From the NCBI GenBank assembly GCA_022266195.1, contig WHVY01000005.1:3906001-3970000 (forward strand): a DNA stretch of 64,000 bases, written 5' to 3'. The translations under genes were made by a program, and so were the position numbers. Below are positions 12,001 through 23,362 of this stretch, in pieces. The notes below the pieces were generated by a model. That model had not been told where the DNA came from. It was given only the letters and a program-made list of their open reading frames with translations, and ran no database searches. Position 1 is the first letter of the stretch, and each line of letters opens with the position of its first letter. This DNA is from Tetranychus cinnabarinus. Taxonomy: Eukaryota > Arthropoda > Arachnida > Trombidiformes > Tetranychidae.

Positions 12001-14355
12001 AAGCCAATCGGAGGCCCAATCAAACCTAACGGAGAAGGTAATCAATTTTATGATGAAAGCAAAATTTCATTTGACGAACTTCTTCGTAACCCTGAACTTT
12101 TATCAGCTTTAGCAACTCAACAAGGTTTCAATTATGAATCACTAATTGGAGCCGGTGGATTAGGTCAACGAATTCCACCAAGCCACCCTGCAGGATCACC
12201 ATTCGCTGGTAATCAATTACCGGGTAACTGGATTAAGCATGAAGAAGTAAAACCTGTCAATGAAATAAAATTTGTCCCAACAGTCAGTCAATCAAAGCCA
12301 AAGCATAATAATAGGAAACCAACAGTTGCTCCATTGACAATAACAACTGCTAAGCCAAGATCCACAACATCAACAGAATCTAGTGTTAATCGTCGTCGAA
12401 CTTCAACAACCACAACGACACTTCCACCAGTAACTCAATATGAAATTAAGCGCACAACCAAAAAACCATCAAAACAATCAGGAACTCGAACCACTGTGAG
12501 CTCAACAACGACTTCAACAACAACTACAACAACGACTCCAGTACCGACAACAATTTCTTCAACCTCGACTTCAACAACTACACCACCACCAACAACAAAT
12601 AGTCCTCCATCATCAACAACAGTGGCTACACCAGTAACCAGTCCATCATCATTATCGAATGGTAGTCTAACAACAGATGACAATTTCTTCCTTGGTGCCC
12701 AATCTATACCACAAGCTTTATATGAATCAATTCAAGCAGTAATTGCTCAACATTTATCACAATCAGGAGTTACAACTTCAACAACTACACCAAGTCCGAC
12801 TTCATCAACCGGGTCAACAACAGTCAATTATGACGGCACAACAATCGATTCACTAAGAGTATCCAACTCACCATTTTCACACCAAACTTTAAATAACATC
12901 AACAGTAACAACAACAACAACAACAATCAACCTCCAGCTTATCACTCGTACTATTACCAACCTCCTGGTTCAAATGAGACCGTAGTCTATGGTCAAGGCT
13001 GGCCTTCGTATCAACCATCATGGTATCAATATGCTTTCCCACCTTCACCCATTTATCCAACTGGACTCAACTTCACCAATCCATTGGGATCACCTTATTA
13101 CCCATTAGGTTCACCTTATCCAGTTCCTATGTATCCACCACACCACATGAACTATCAACCTCAGCCAATTGCTGGTTCCTCACCAAGTGGATCTGCACCT
13201 TCTGGTAGCTACTTTGATCTTCAATATGTCACACCTTCAGATGTAACAGCATCACCAATATTTAAAACATCTGAATATCCAGTTCCATCAACTCTATCAC
13301 CAAATCTTCATGATAAATATGGTTTATACGATGGTTATGACTATCATGTTCCAAACATTCATGGTGGATATGAAGCACCAATCGGTTCATTCTCAACTGA
13401 TTACATGCGATCATCAACTTCACCAACAACTTCAACCACCACAACTACTACTTCAACTACAACAACAACCACAACCACAACTCCAGCTCCTCAAACTACT
13501 CAAAAAACTTCAACTGAAACGGCAACTGAATATATTACTGAACGTCCATTCGATATTTTACGAAACAAAGGAGATGCTCCTCAAATCCAGGTTTACATTG
13601 TCCAAGGAGCCAATGGACCTCAAGTGAAAACAAAAACAGTCCATCCTCATCCTCACCCTAAACCTCAACACCATCATCAAAAAGTAAATGATTCCCCTAA
13701 CGTAAAAGTATATGTTATTGATGAATCAAAGGAACCAGGGCAAAGTGAATCCATTCAAGATATCAGTAAAACAGACAGTCCTTATGGACGTCCAATTGGA
13801 GCTGAAGAGTTAGATTCGGTACACGAAATTAGTGACAATAACAATAATTACAATTATGATAACAATAATAATAATTATTACTCTTTCTCATATGAAACAA
13901 AACCGAGATCAACTACACCAACTTATCCATCTTATCAAACGTCAACTGTAAAGCCTTCATCAGAAGATAATGGAGCTTCATCACCTTCAGCAGGTTATAA
14001 TCATTACAAAGACATTGAATATGAAGATGATTCATCATACTCTGGTGACTCTTACAATGCAGATAATGGACATCTTCCTGCAGCTAAAGTTAACTCTTTA
14101 CAAAGCTTATACAACTCAAACCTTTATCCTGGTTTAAGAAACTTCACTGACGGTTCAGTTCCAGAAGCTGCTTGTACTCGACCTGGTCTCTTCCAACATC
14201 CAGGAGACTGTAATAAATTTTACGAATGTTATTGGGACAAATTTATCAACAAATTTACTCTTCATCTATTCGAGTGTCCGGTTAAATTAGCTTTTGATTC
14301 ACGAATCGTTGGTTGTTCAGCACCAACTGATCCAACTGTTTGTGTTCAATACTAG
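6032..14355 (+). CDS. Giant GH18 chitinase with three CBM14 domains (5' exon not resolved)
   Basis: The recognised exons are 6032-6193, 7254-7650, 7778-7880, 7949-8116, 8200-8322 and 8395-14355, all with GT-AG borders and matching phases. They encode about 2,304 residues ending in TAG. GH18 enzymes hydrolyse beta-1,4 bonds of chitin; this one is probably secreted to cuticle or peritrophic matrix. Numbering from the first visible residue, strand 1 reads RIVCYYR, and the catalytic motif DGVDLDWE has its acid Glu at about residue 125. PAEKLIMGAPAHG and the late LWSVNDDDPQGKCG block follow. CBM14 (peritrophin-A) domains with six Cys each lie at about 418-477, 493-548 and 2245-2301, the last at the very C-terminus. 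Between them are low-complexity regions: Pro-rich, then Gln/His/Pro (nt 10610-11010), then Thr/Ser/Pro mucin-like blocks. The architecture resembles insect group VI (Cht6-type) chitinases, which are also very long. The GGW-like and MxYD motifs are altered. The first exon must end in phase 1 and should carry the start codon and perhaps a signal peptide. The first donor could also be at 6184|6185. Confidence 0.9.
10610..11010 (+). repeat. CAA/CAT/CCA codon repeat encoding a Gln/His/Pro tract
   Basis: Within the chitinase linker, about 130 codons are almost only Gln, His, Pro and Asn, in units such as QPQHQQ. The repeat keeps two antisense frames open for about 140 codons (Val/Asp- and Leu/Met-rich). 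Those are artefacts. The tract is probably unstructured, and its length is likely to vary between individuals. Confidence 0.9.
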
Positions 14356-14634
14356 CATTGGACCGAAATCTATTAGAATACTTAATTTTTAAATGGATTA
14401 ATCAATAATTTTTCCATCCCAAACCAACGCTCTCACCACCGAACTTAATTAACGACCTTTTCTTTTCAAAATTGTATTTCTTTACTTCTATTCTCGTCAC
14501 TATCATTGTTTAAAAAAACAGTTAATTTTGCTCTATTGTTTGAAAAAAAGTGTTATCAACATGAAATTCTATCATCTGTTGAGAATAAGAAATTTTTAAG
14601 TTACGATCATGTGATTGATGATAGTTTCAATTAA

Positions 14635-14640
14635 TTTATT
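14635..14640 (-). terminator. Possible polyadenylation signal of the ACSF2-like gene
   Basis: TTTATT on the plus strand gives AATAAA on the minus strand about 360 bases after the ACSF2 stop. It faces the chitinase signal. Confidence 0.4.
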
Positions 14641-14656
14641 ACACATTATATTTTAT

Positions 14657-14662
14657 AATAAA
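14657..14662 (+). terminator. Probable polyadenylation signal of the chitinase gene
   Basis: This is a canonical AATAAA about 300 bases after the chitinase stop codon, in AT-rich 3' UTR-like sequence. Confidence 0.5.
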
Positions 14663-14999
14663 ATTTAACACATTATTTAAACCAACCAAATTGTGACTCA
14701 ACTTTACAAGTAACCCAAGTGTAATTGAAACAGCTTTTATCAATGGAATGACTTGGGAAAGTCTTGAACCAAATATTGTAAAACAGTTATAAAACTATAA
14801 GCAAAAATTAACACAATTAGATAAAATCATAAAATCAGCTTATCTAATTGTAGTTTTATGCAGGTTATAAAAATTACTATAAGTTATGAAATTATAACTG
14901 AAAGTGAAGACAATTTTTCAAAAGGATACAAGCAATTAAACATTTTGTCTCATACTTTTGCCCCATTAATAGTTATTTGAATGTTGAGTTAGATGTTAT

Positions 15000-17628
15000 T
15001 TATTTTTTCGAGAGACCAAATATCTCGATTGATTTTTCAGTCATCATGAACTTTTGCGCTTTACCAGTCGGTGTTCTGGGAAAATCTTCAACGAATAAAA
15101 CATATTTGGGAACTTTGAAGTAAGATATCTGTCAAATGAAAGAGCAAAGATTCAGTATTAACTTAAATTCAGGTAAAATTACCTAAAAATTCTAATCAGT
15201 TAGTTAGATGATAAAATAATACACTCAAGATAATACGCTTATTACCTTGTCTTTGCAAAATTTCCTAACTTCTTCAGTAGTTAGCTTCTTAGCTTCTTCG
15301 GTATCTTTAAGTTTAACCCATGCACAAATTTCTTCGCCCATTCGTTCATCTGGAACTCCGCAAACCTAAAATTGTAGAGGAAAAAATAAAAGAATAAAAT
15401 CAGGGAAAAAACTAATGAAATACTGGAAGTATTAAGAACTTCACTTACAAATGCTTCTCGGACGGAGGGATGTTGATGAAGTAACTCTTCAATTTCTTTT
15501 GGATAGACATTTTCTCCACCTCGAATAATTAGTTCCTTTGCTCGTCCAACTAACCTTACATAACCGTTTTCATCCATAGTAGCAATGTCTCTATATGAAA
15601 GAGAAATGATATTATTTTGAGGTTCAATAAGTCGCAAGCATGATTGTGCATTAGGAATGCTAGTATTACCCAGATATGAACCAATTGGAATCATTGATGG
15701 TCTCTTTAGTCTTTTCTGGGTCCTTCCAATATCCCAACATTACATGATGACCTCTCACGTAAAGTTCACCTGATTAATTAAAAACAAATTGTGAAATAAA
15801 AAACGGTAAAGTTTGTCACCATCTTCACTAGACTATACCTTGCTCTCCAATCTTGGTTGTATTGCCAGTTTTACGATCAACAATTTTAACCTCAGTTAAT
15901 TCAAGGGGAGCTCCAACATTATCCTTAGTTTTATCTGGCTTATCTCCTCGATGTGGCATTGTCATGCAGCCTCCTTCAAATGATAAAAGTTTCATTGTAT
16001 TATTAACTGAGTACTTTGGGAAAACTGTATTAACAAAGCAAATACCTGTCTCTGTAGATCCATAACGAATGAGGAAATTTTCAGTATGAGGGTTGACTTT
16101 TAAGAATCTTTGAACAGTCTCTACAGTTGTAGGCGCTGAACCAGTAATTATGGCTAAAATTAATGAGAAATATTTTTAGAGATTGATCGGCGATGTTTAT
16201 AGTTGAAAAAAGTAAATACTTTTAAGTGATGGCATGGTTATATTGTTCTTTTCTAGGTGGTTGATTAGATCGATAGTCATTGCTGGAACAATCATGGCAT
16301 GGCTGCATTGATTTTCGTTTATCGTGCTGACCAAGGTTTTAACATTATAACGATATCCAGTTAAAGTAATCGTTATTCCCATTCGGGCCATCATTGTAAT
16401 TCCATAGACTAACCCAAAAATGTGGAAAAGAGGAACAGGTATAGCTGCAACAGTTCCTGGTTCATCAAGACCAAGTCTCCTGGCAGTTAATTGAGCATTA
16501 TTTAGCAAATTACAATGCGAAAGTAGAGCTCCTTTGGGTTTACCAGTGGTTCCCTGGACCGAAAAAGCAGATTAAATTGTAAGTAACAATAATGGATGAA
16601 GATCTGAGAGTCAGAAAAATTTTGATTACCGATGTGAACATGATGATGGCTGGATCGTCACTATTTACTCTTAATAAATTTGTTGAAGAACCATTATTAG
16701 ATTTTAGTAAATCAGTTAATGTAAATCTATCAAAGTTCGACCCTGGTAAACTGTCACCGTCAATTTGAACGAGTTTTTCAAGATCAGGATTATTCTTCTT
16801 ATTAAGATTACCAGCTATGTTCGCAAAATCATTGACCTTTGTTTGTTCTGATGATAAACCAGGAAGAAATAAAACTTTGGCACTTGATTTAACCAATGCA
16901 TACTCCAATTCAGGTAATTTATAAACTGGGTTGAGGGTACAAAGGATTAATCCGGCTCGAGCACAAGCCAATTGAATGAGAATCCATTCATAGCAATTAG
17001 ATGACCATAAAGCCACTACATCACCTTTTTTAAGGCCAAGTGATGAACTAAAAGCATTGACAAGCTGATTAACTTCTGTATTTAAGTCTCCAAAAGTTTT
17101 AGTTAACTGTTGATGTCCACTTATGATGGCGGGTTGTGTGGCTCCTTAAGTAAATAACAAAACTTGATGTTATTACAGTTACAATGGCAGAAATATTTTT
17201 GAAGTACAGAGTTAAGAGATACTTTGTGCTTCAAACAGCTGATCATCAATGTTGTCTATACTTACTTTTCTCTGAACTTAATTGCAAGGCATCTCCAATT
17301 GAATAATACTCCAGACTGGCAGGAGAAACTCCATAAGCATATGAATAAGGGTGAAGAACAAAGGTGCTGTTTAGAGAATAATCAAGGAATGAATAAAATA
17401 AGAAGCAAATTAAAAACACTTGATAAACATGGAACTATTCATCTTTTAAATGTTTACTTACGATGAGCTCGATGAAGCAAAGCGTTGTTGACTCACATAA
17501 TTCAAATGACAACAATCAATCTTGAATCGACTAGAAAAGCCATTAAAGGATGATGATTTTGATGATAAACCATAAGTCCAGATTGGAGCGATCAAACGTT
17601 TGTTTGCATTAAATCTCTGAAGCAACAT
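15000..17628 (-). CDS. ACSF2: Mitochondrial acyl-CoA synthetase, ACSF2-like (nine exons)
   Basis: Exons in order are 17628-17462, 17366-17266, 17144-16630, 16553-16220, 16153-15839, 15769-15670, 15590-15449, 15365-15246 and 15128-15000. All joins have GT-AG borders and keep frame, giving 640 residues with TAA at 15002-15000. The ANL-superfamily enzyme activates medium-chain fatty acids to acyl-CoA via an acyl-AMP intermediate. The adenylation P-loop TSGTTGKPKG is at about 260-269 and is rebuilt across the exon 3/4 junction. YGSTETG is at 403-409, SGD around 510-512, the hinge-region RGGENVYP at 534-541, and the C-terminal catalytic Lys in PTGKAQK at about 621. The start at 17628 (MLLQRF) was chosen because it is the first ATG; an upstream in-frame extension has only TTG. 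The N-terminus is basic and Ser-rich, ends in QQRFASSSS and suits mitochondrial import. Length is close to vertebrate ACSF2 (about 615), and GRAKELIIRGGENVYP is typical of this subfamily. All key residues are present. Confidence 0.92.
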
Positions 17629-18321
17629 GATTTTTCCAGAATGTTCACTTAAGAGGCACTTCAACAAAGAGAAAGGAATCCAAGTTGAATACGGTCAAAT
17701 TGTCCTTTTAATATTAATATATTGGAATAAAATCAGTTTAATATGTTTCATTATGACATTTTAATACTCTCAAGATCACTGAATAATCTCTAATGATAAA
17801 TTTATCTTCCATGATATCAAATAGAAGTGAATCTTTAGGAGGAAACTTTCAAGGCTTGTCTATAAGCCACTCTCAACGAAAGTTGTTTTCTATACCTAGA
17901 CTTTAAATTAAGATTGACAATTAAATAATTGGTTAAATTGTAAAATCAAATTAAGAGTGACTGTTGGACCGTCAAACAAGTCATTAGAAATGAAAACATT
18001 TACAAAGTAAAAATTAAAACCAACACAGGTCTAGGAAAATGTAATTTTATTTGAAAATGGCAATTTGTTTACATAATTGTTCAACTTAATTGGTTGAAAT
18101 GAATAGACACTAACCATATAGACTATCGTATTGAATTTCAACGCAATTGCCTACTTAAATCGTACAAAAAAGAAAAATAAACTATTAATTCTTTACGAGA
18201 AGAAGGGCAATCTTTTTCTACCAAAGAATTGAAATGACTACAATCGCACCGGTCAACAGAAAAAACTAGCTCTAATAGATGAATTGATGTAAATGCAAGT
18301 TTAATCTAAATTGTGGGTAGC
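17629..18321. other. Intergenic region between HSP10 and the ACSF2-like gene
   Basis: AT-rich sequence holds the 3' UTR of HSP10 and the presumed promoter of the downstream ACSF2-like gene, both on the minus strand. TTTATT at 18046-18051 is a possible minus-strand AATAAA for HSP10. No coding signal was seen. Confidence 0.6.
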
Positions 18322-18710
18322 TTATTCCGACCATTTGCCGAGAATTTCATTCTCACGGAAAAGGTAGTATTCCTTTGAATTGAATTCAATTTTGTGTCCA
18401 CCATATTCTGGAAGCAATACTTTGTCACCTTCTTTCACAGCCGGGGCTACAGTTTTACCATCATCGGTTCTTCCACCAGGACCAACAGCTACAACAGTAC
18501 CAGAGTTGACTTTGCCTGCAGCAGCTTCAGGAATCATGATTCCACCTTTGGTTTTAACCTCAGGAACAAATCGTTCAATCAACACGCGGTCAAACAGAGG
18601 AAGTAATCTTTTGCCTAATTGAGCCTGAAAAAAAACAAAAACAAATGAACATCAATTCAAATACGCAAGGTAAGATAGTCAAATAATAACAAAATGTTCA
18701 AACTTACCAT
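18322..18710 (-). CDS. HSPE1: 10 kDa heat-shock chaperonin (HSP10/GroES), mitochondrial
   Basis: Exon 1 coding is only ATG (18710-18708), followed by the strong donor GTAAGT. Exon 2 is 18624-18322, from a TTTTTCAG acceptor to TAA, giving 101 residues. The human orthologue is 102. HSP10 forms the seven-subunit lid of the HSP60 folding cage in the mitochondrial matrix. The protein reads AQLGKRLLPLFDRVLIERF, then a mobile loop with TKGGIMIP that docks to HSP60, the VVAVGPGG turn, KVLLPEYGG, and the C-terminal YYLFRENEILGKW. Every signature element of the family is intact. The start was chosen because no other ATG precedes the conserved N-terminus in exon 2, and the ATG|GTAAGT join restores the expected Met-Ala-Gln. 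The gene is divergent from the membrane-protein gene at 19144. I saw no clear heat-shock element in the 430 bp between them. Confidence 0.95.
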
Positions 18711-19143
18711 GGTAATTTGTGATTAATTAGTAAATAAGATCAAAGAGTCACAAACAAGCAAATGTTAAACCAAATAACTGTTAACCTCACCGGTGTGTGA
18801 ACCATGCTTTTCTCAATCTTGGTTACCAAGCAATTGATACCAGAAAAGCAGTGTCATCTAGCGGTGTAATTGGAAACATTCAAATTTCGTTTTTGTTGAT
18901 TATTTGAGGGAATATAAATCAATTGATTAGGATTATTTAAAAACAATTTTCCTCTAATTAAATCAGGATTTCGAAAATTACTGAAAGTTAAAGTTCATGT
19001 TTAGTGTTTTTATTAGCTTCCCGACTAGACATGTGGACATGATGATACTATGTTTTTTTCATTTCGTCAAGTAAACCTTAATTTCATCGATTATTTAAAA
19101 CAATCTTCATTCTGTACGTTAATCACGGAATTCATCAACACTT
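18711..19143. promoter_or_regulatory. Divergent promoter region, HSP10 (-) and 323-residue protein (+)
   Basis: About 430 bp separate the two start codons, so both promoters and 5' UTRs must lie here or overlap. Near 18870 there are scattered GAA/TTC pieces (GGAAACATTC), but the spacing does not fit the nGAAnnTTCn heat-shock consensus. Confidence 0.45.
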
Positions 19144-20115
19144 ATGAAGACCCTTTTTAGACGCCCTGGAAATATAAAGGGTATACTGAAAAGACCGAAG
19201 AAAAACTTGTCCAACACATCTATAGTATCACCTCCAAATGTGCCTCTATCTGTTATCCCTGAAAGTTGGATATGGCGTCTGGAACTTGGTGTTATTTTCG
19301 CCTCGGCAGCTTTAATTTTATTCAGTGGTGTTATGCGTTCAAGGATGATTCATCTAGAGAAAATATGTGCAGACTTCATCTCAGCCAAGAATATAAACTC
19401 AATTTTAGCCAAATATGAACAATCGGCTCTCAATTTAGGCCCAATGATTGATGGACAACTCAAGAGAATGGCAGATGATATAGGAAGAGGGCAAAATTTA
19501 TCTTCTTTCTATGATGATTTCCTCCAAAATATTACCGAAAGCTTTGTCCAACTCAATTTAACCCTTGATAAAATCGCCTATCAGAGAAACTTCATCAACT
19601 CTTCATCTTCACAGAATAAACGTGATTGTGAAGATCTTCAAAGTTATGTTACAACTCATGAAAGAGATATTGACAATCTAACGTTGAGAATCACATCACT
19701 TTCAAGTAATTACGCATCAATAATAGCTAAAATGAATACCTTGTTGAATCAAGTTAAGAGCTATGCTGTGCCTGCAGAATTTGTCTATGTCCAATTAGCG
19801 GGTTACCCTCAACCTGATACATTATGGCCGTCGGTTAAATGGCAACAGGCGACTTATCAAGCCAATCCTTATATTCAAATTCATGATAATCCTAATGTAA
19901 TTTTAGGAGCCGTTACTCTCGCGTATCCAAATAAAAATGATATCTTAGAAACCATCGAGATTGACACTTCCATGGTACCCCCCGGATTTGCACCTAATAG
20001 TGCCCAACTACTTAAACCTGTACCAGGCAGCCCATACGATTTAATACTTGATCTTGATCAATTTCCATCTTTTCAACCAAAGGCTCGTAAGGTGCGGTTA
20101 TGGAAACGAATTTAA
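19144..20115 (+). CDS. Single-pass type II membrane protein with stalk and tail-fibre-like C-terminal domain
   Basis: This is an intact intronless frame of 323 residues, from ATG to TAA. The N-terminus (1-40) is basic (LFRRPG, ILKRPKK). One hydrophobic segment spans about 46-64 (LGVIFASAALILFSG), giving a predicted inside-out type II orientation. Residues 70-208 are heptad-like and helical, with five N-glycosylation sequons at Asn118, 129, 138, 152 and 178, as expected of an extracellular stalk. The C-terminal 115 residues look beta-rich: EFVYVQLAGYPQPDTLWPSV..W and a terminal KARKVRLWKRI. From memory, this pattern (YVQL-x-x-P-TLWP at the start, VRxWKR at the end) resembles the tail-collar or tail-fibre-like domains of bacteriophages and some invertebrate proteins. 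The resemblance is tentative and no family is assigned. Function is unknown. The lack of introns, unlike its neighbours, would fit a retrocopy or acquired gene. It is divergent from HSP10. Confidence 0.75.
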   Translation: MKTLFRRPGNIKGILKRPKKNLSNTSIVSPPNVPLSVIPESWIWRLELGVIFASAALILFSGVMRSRMIHLEKICADFISAKNINSILAKYEQSALNLGPMIDGQLKRMADDIGRGQNLSSFYDDFLQNITESFVQLNLTLDKIAYQRNFINSSSSQNKRDCEDLQSYVTTHERDIDNLTLRITSLSSNYASIIAKMNTLLNQVKSYAVPAEFVYVQLAGYPQPDTLWPSVKWQQATYQANPYIQIHDNPNVILGAVTLAYPNKNDILETIEIDTSMVPPGFAPNSAQLLKPVPGSPYDLILDLDQFPSFQPKARKVRLWKRI

Positions 20116-23100
20116 AATTGGCAACTCTTAGACTTTAATTAATCTAGACTTTTCAATTGTTATAAGATAAATGATTTTCAATTGTTGCTGGTTTAACGGA
20201 AAATTTGTTTTTATTTTAAAGTAAAATATTTTACAATAATTGATATGAAAATATAAAATTGTTTTTGTTTGTACAAAATTTTTGAGCTTCGTACAGATGA
20301 TATTTCAATGTGATTCATTTTACTTCAATCGAGATTATTGTAATGAAAAAGAGTTACAAATGGACTGGAAACAGTGGATAAGCAAATGAATTTGCTGAGG
20401 ATAGAAATTAAAATTGCGAAGTTGTAAGCTCAGCGAGATTAACATTTGTTTTTTTGATAAAATGGGAAAGCACAGAGACATTAAAAAACCTTATAAGCCT
20501 GGTTAATTATTTTGATAAATTTGTTTTAAAATACTTTCACTGGTAAAGATTGGAAATCAGGTTAAATTGTACAAAAACAGTTGTTGATCCAAATCGGCAG
20601 TCAATTTCAGGTTGAAATGTAAGCCTTGAGTAGATCATATTTGGAAATGAAAATCAGGTTTGATATGATTGTTGAGTTGTAATCGATGTTCGTACAGATT
20701 TGAAATTGTTTTGCGTTGTGATCCTGGTTTGAACCATTCCTTATGATTCTTGTAATACTAATGATGCCAAACAATGGGAAATGACGACAAAAGAAATACT
20801 TTTGATTAAAGGCCACACGATGAACGAGAATATCCATGGTTCAGGATAGGAGAACAAAAAGAGGAAAGAAAAGCATCTTTAGATTAAATTTTGATGAACT
20901 TGATTATGGTGAAATATAATCTAGACTTCATCTATCCAATTGGTCATTGTAGTTAAAGGCATTTTCAGGGTTTCCAATTATAATTCAACTCTTTATTCAA
21001 CGATTGCTTTGATTTTTGCTTGTTGACTACTTTTTTGAGCCATCTGATCACCAGGAAACGTTATAGATGATATTTTACTTGATTAACGTATCTTTAACAT
21101 CAGACTGGAGTTGCAATCCGTAAATCGCTGGATGAAACCTTTCGAATCTAATAGAAAAAATAAAAATAAAAAAACATTAACAATCAGTCAAATAGAGGGA
21201 AAGGAAAATTATTATTGTTATTTACATCTTTAACCGTTTTTCATTAAATAATCATGGACTTAATTGAGCTATTTGTTATATCAAAATAGCAGGGGAAAGT
21301 GGCTTCATTGAATAATGATATGAATGAAGACACAAAATCTAAAGTCTAAATGGTATTGATTTATGGACAAATTCATTCTTTGTTCATCTAAATGTTGATA
21401 TTTATCTTTCAAGTCCAATGTCAGAGGTTCAATAAAAAGAGTTAATGTTATCCAAAATGTCTGCCGTTGTTTTTGTTGTTACTGTAGATGATGATGATGA
21501 TGATAATAATAAATCACCGTAAATTAAGATCAATTACATTGCAAGTGTGTCAGTCTATTTTACCTTCCAAATAGATCTTAGTTGAGTTTGAATTAAAGTT
21601 GACTATCACGTTGATCATGGTAAATGTGTCTCAATTGATACATTAATTTAATCAGAATAACTTCCCCTTATCAATACGACAAAACTAGATCCGTTTTCTT
21701 CTTTCCTTTTTCCTCTTTTCTCATTGCACTTTCCCTTTTTACCTTCACAGTAATCAGAATGGTTAAAATGTAATTAACTTGAACACAAATATCAATAGCT
21801 GGATGACTTGAATGAACAAGATAAAGAAACAATATAGATGAAGACGATCGAGTCGATTAAAGTGATGATAATAACGGTGAACTTGTTGAAGGAATTATTT
21901 CTCCCTTTTTCTTCAGATAATCACAAACCAACCTACTACATGGTGATAATATCTGTGATAATATTATAGTTTCTCGTCCTTATTTCAGTTCACGATTTTG
22001 AAATAAAAGACATTAACATAAACATTTCAAATAGTCTCTTGTTAATCCAAATGCAATGAAAATAGATAAAGATGGACACCATAAGAAATCAATTTTTTAA
22101 TCTATGAAGCGAATTTAGATCAATAATAAAACGATCAGCCACATATTGATTCACAAATATTAAAATCAACAATTTAGAAGCAATAAAAGCAAGATTGTAA
22201 CAATAGAAAATCAAAAAGCACAATAAAAACATTTTGTTTGGCTCCAAATGTTCACAGAAGATATCAGATAAAGGATCAGATTATTTTAGATATTAATATC
22301 AATATTACTTGGAGTTAGCTTTTAATTTATCAAATTTTAAATTTCATTCATTCACTTCAGAACGGTAGCTGATGATGAGATACATGATTTAATGAGTTAT
22401 GGAATTGCTTTTTCAATTCAAATCAATATTTTAACCAATTGTTTTTCAATTAGAAATAATAAAGAGAGATGGCGCTTTAAGCAAACCGTTTAAACCGGGA
22501 ACCGGTAAATATTATTATAATAAAGCGTCTGAAATTTTGATTATGAATTAATGTTTGTGTTTTTTCCAGTTGTATTCAATTGTTCAGGTTAATCAGCGAT
22601 GAATTCTGTTATGGTCATTCTATGGTAGGCTTAGATATATTAATTTGGTCAAAGTCAGATTCGATTCTTGTAAATAAGGTGAAACAAACCGTTAAGCTGA
22701 ACCTTGAATTGCTTTAATCTTGTGCTTTTTTATCTTCGTTGAACTGAAAGTTAATTTGTCAACTCAAGATGTTTTAATTAAGATTGTGTCCTTCACCTTA
22801 AAACGTCAAATAATTGAAACAGTGTTTAGTAAATATTGGCTCAACTATATTGATCACCCTTTGTTCCAACTGGATCCCCTCTTTGGCCATTATACAAAAA
22901 GCTAATCCATACCCATAAATGAACAGTTGAAGTGAAGGTATTTACACGTTCATCAATTATTTTTTATCAAAGGTTATATCGCATAGTTATTTAACAACAT
23001 TTGCTTGTTTGGATTTCAGTTCATTTAGACTTAAATCTTTTCAATCTCTTACAATAACAGTAACAACACGCTAAAAGATCCAATCCTTTTAATCCTTCAC

Positions 23101-23362
23101 ATTTTGTTCTTTTCTTTTTCAGATAGTGTGTTTACTTTGATGTTGGCAAAAGAAAACAAAATAAAACAAGGAGCCCAATTTAGTTTGAATCTCGTTGGAA
23201 CCATGTTCAGGATTATCATCATCATTGAAAAAAAGAGGAGTAAAACAAAAAGTACAAGGTAAAAGAGAAAAGCTAAACTGAAGAGAGAATTCAAAAATAC
23301 ATTAAGTAACTCTTTCATCTCCAGGTTCAGGTTCACCAGTGTTTAATTGACTTGGATTAATG
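20116..23362. other. Intergenic AT-rich region
   Basis: It holds the 3' UTR of the 323-residue protein gene and presumably the 3' UTR of the sidestep-like gene. A (GATGAT)n/(AAT)n simple repeat lies at about 21488-21512. A 76-codon minus-strand frame at 20837-20607 lacks recognisable motifs and is probably chance. Nothing else was recognised. Confidence 0.55.

Larger units (their letters stand above)
14356..14999. other. Convergent intergenic region / facing 3' UTRs
   Basis: It lies between the stop of the chitinase (+) and the stop of the ACSF2-like gene (-). A plus-strand AATAAA sits at 14657-14662 and a minus-strand AATAAA (TTTATT on +) at 14635-14640. If both are used, the two transcripts overlap at their 3' ends by a few tens of bases. 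No gene was seen here. Confidence 0.6.

Noticed and set aside
15853..16065. Plus-strand 70-codon frame
   Set aside because: Exact antisense of ACSF2-like exon 5, which contains the YGSTETG motif.
18380..18622. Plus-strand frames of 70-80 codons
   Set aside because: Antisense shadows of HSP10 exon 2.
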